From the NCBI GenBank assembly GCA_963664945.1, contig OY761822.1:496001-560000 (forward strand): DNA of 64,000 nucleotides, given 5' to 3'. The DNA comes from UBA6522 sp963664945. GTDB lineage: Bacteria; Pseudomonadota; Gammaproteobacteria; Steroidobacterales; Rariloculaceae. This document shows, piece after piece, positions 63,332 through 64,000 of the stretch (position 1 is the first letter of the stretch; every line of letters starts with the position of its first letter). The position numbers were made by a program, and so were the translations under genes. The notes under the pieces are model-generated. The model worked only from the letters and a program-made list of their open reading frames with translations. It ran no database searches and was not told where the DNA came from.

Positions 63332-64000
63332 GCGAGAGGATCGAATGCCGCTACTACGGGCGCGACTTCACCGCGAAGGAGCTATCGGCGCTGCGCGCGC
63401 TGATCGCCGAAACGCCGCCGCGCAACCGCTTCAATCTCTCCAAGGCGTTCTGCCGGCGCATCGGCTGGACCAAGCCCGACGGGGGGCTGAAGGACATGAT
63501 GGCGCGCGTGACCATGCTGGCGATGCACAAGGACGGGCTGATCGCGCTGCCGCCGCCGAAGTGGGGGCGAAACCCACCCGTGCCCATCGCGTTCGGCCCC
63601 GACACCGACGCACCGCTGGAACCGCCGCCGCGGAGCCTCGATGAGGTGCGCCCGGTCCGGCTGCAAACCGTGCTCGGGGGCACGCCCCAGAGCAAACAGT
63701 GGAACGCGTACATCGCCCGCTATCACCACCTCGGCTACAAGACGCTGGTGGGCGCGCAGATGCGCTACACCGTGCACGACCGCCACGGCGGGCTGCTGGC
63801 GCTGCCGGGGTTCTCCACCGCGGCCCGCAAACTCGCCCCCCGCGACCGCTTCATCGGCTGGACGCCGGCGCTGAGGGAAAAGAATCTGCCGCGGGTCATC
63901 GACAACGCCCGGTTCCTCATCCTGCCCTGGATCCGCATCCCCAACCTGGCCTCGCACATCCTCTGCGTCGTGTGCCGGCAACTCACAGGCGACTGGAGCG
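63328..64000 (+). CDS. DUF4338 (DruA-like) protein, partial
   Basis: At least 224 aa, running off the window. Starts MSERIECRYYGRDFTAKELS, overlapping the transposase stop by 4 bases (ATGA). DUF4338 landmarks are QWNAYIARYHHLGYKTLVGA, MRYTVHDRHGGLLALPGFST, PRDRFIGWTPALREKNLPRV and FLILPWIRIPNLASHIL. DUF4338 is also the domain of DruA in Druantia anti-phage systems, but many DUF4338 genes ride with IS66-type transposases, as here. Role in transposition unknown. Confidence 0.88.
   Translation, partial: MSERIECRYYGRDFTAKELSALRALIAETPPRNRFNLSKAFCRRIGWTKPDGGLKDMMARVTMLAMHKDGLIALPPPKWGRNPPVPIAFGPDTDAPLEPPPRSLDEVRPVRLQTVLGGTPQSKQWNAYIARYHHLGYKTLVGAQMRYTVHDRHGGLLALPGFSTAARKLAPRDRFIGWTPALREKNLPRVIDNARFLILPWIRIPNLASHILCVVCRQLTGDWS

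Larger units (their letters stand above)
57722..64000 (+). mobile_element. IS66-type element with DUF4338 gene, runs off the window
   Basis: Left end GTAAGCGTT at 57,722. It contains a long IS66-family transposase gene and a DUF4338 gene overlapping its stop. The right end is outside the window. It is split by a Mu/Tn7-like transposon at 59,274-62,769. Confidence 0.8.

Overview
The window is GC-rich DNA from a proteobacterium. A gammaproteobacterial or close relative is my best guess, from the SSB with a DDSLPF tip, fibronectin-type exported proteins and the mix of IS66, IS21, IS1380, IS630 and IS91 elements. Much of it is accessory DNA from a plasmid, integrated plasmid or integrative element. 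No tRNA, rRNA, CRISPR array or housekeeping gene was found.

Layout. (1) 1-14,200: a plasmid/ICE-like backbone, mostly on the minus strand: a 74-aa gene split by an IS66 element, a DUF2493/SLOG protein, a Toprim primase-like protein, SSB, and several unassigned genes including one with five zinc ribbons. The IS66 transposase gene is itself split by a recombinase-in-trio (RIT) element, RIT1. (2) 14,200-30,950: an AT-richer, partly decayed defence island: cytosine-5 methyltransferase, PD-(D/E)XK nuclease and Vsr; an Hsp90-like ATPase with a calcineurin-type phosphoesterase; a broken type I R subunit; an HNH protein; a DUF262-HNH protein split by IS630; an IS1380 copy; and a SIR2-like gene with one nonsense codon. 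(3) 30,954-48,784: one IS21-family element of ordinary size expanded to almost 18 kb by nested insertions. Its istB holds a group II intron. Its istA holds a large-serine-recombinase (LSR) element, whose recombinase gene is split by two more RIT elements (RIT2, RIT3) 12 bases apart, and the left end of RIT3 is split by an IS91-like element. (4) 48,800-57,445: genes for exported and membrane proteins, including a 1002-aa exported repeat protein with small membrane proteins downstream; two genes here carry in-frame stops, and a deleted IS66 copy lies among them. (5) 57,722 to the right edge: an IS66-type element with a DUF4338 (DruA-like) gene, split by a Mu/Tn7-like transposon with a 5-bp target duplication.

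Removing the insertions restores intact reading frames at every nested site: IS66 TnpC 524 aa, IstA 505 aa, IstB 254 aa, serine recombinase 701 aa, DUF262-HNH 470 aa, IS66-like transposase 686 aa. This supports the junctions to the base and gives the order of events.

The most unusual observation is that all three RIT elements have near-perfect 85-88 bp terminal inverted repeats plus, only outside the ritA-proximal end, a 24-32 bp palindrome whose outermost bases belong to the interrupted gene. The best candidate for an undescribed defence system is the overlapping Hsp90-like ATPase and phosphoesterase pair.
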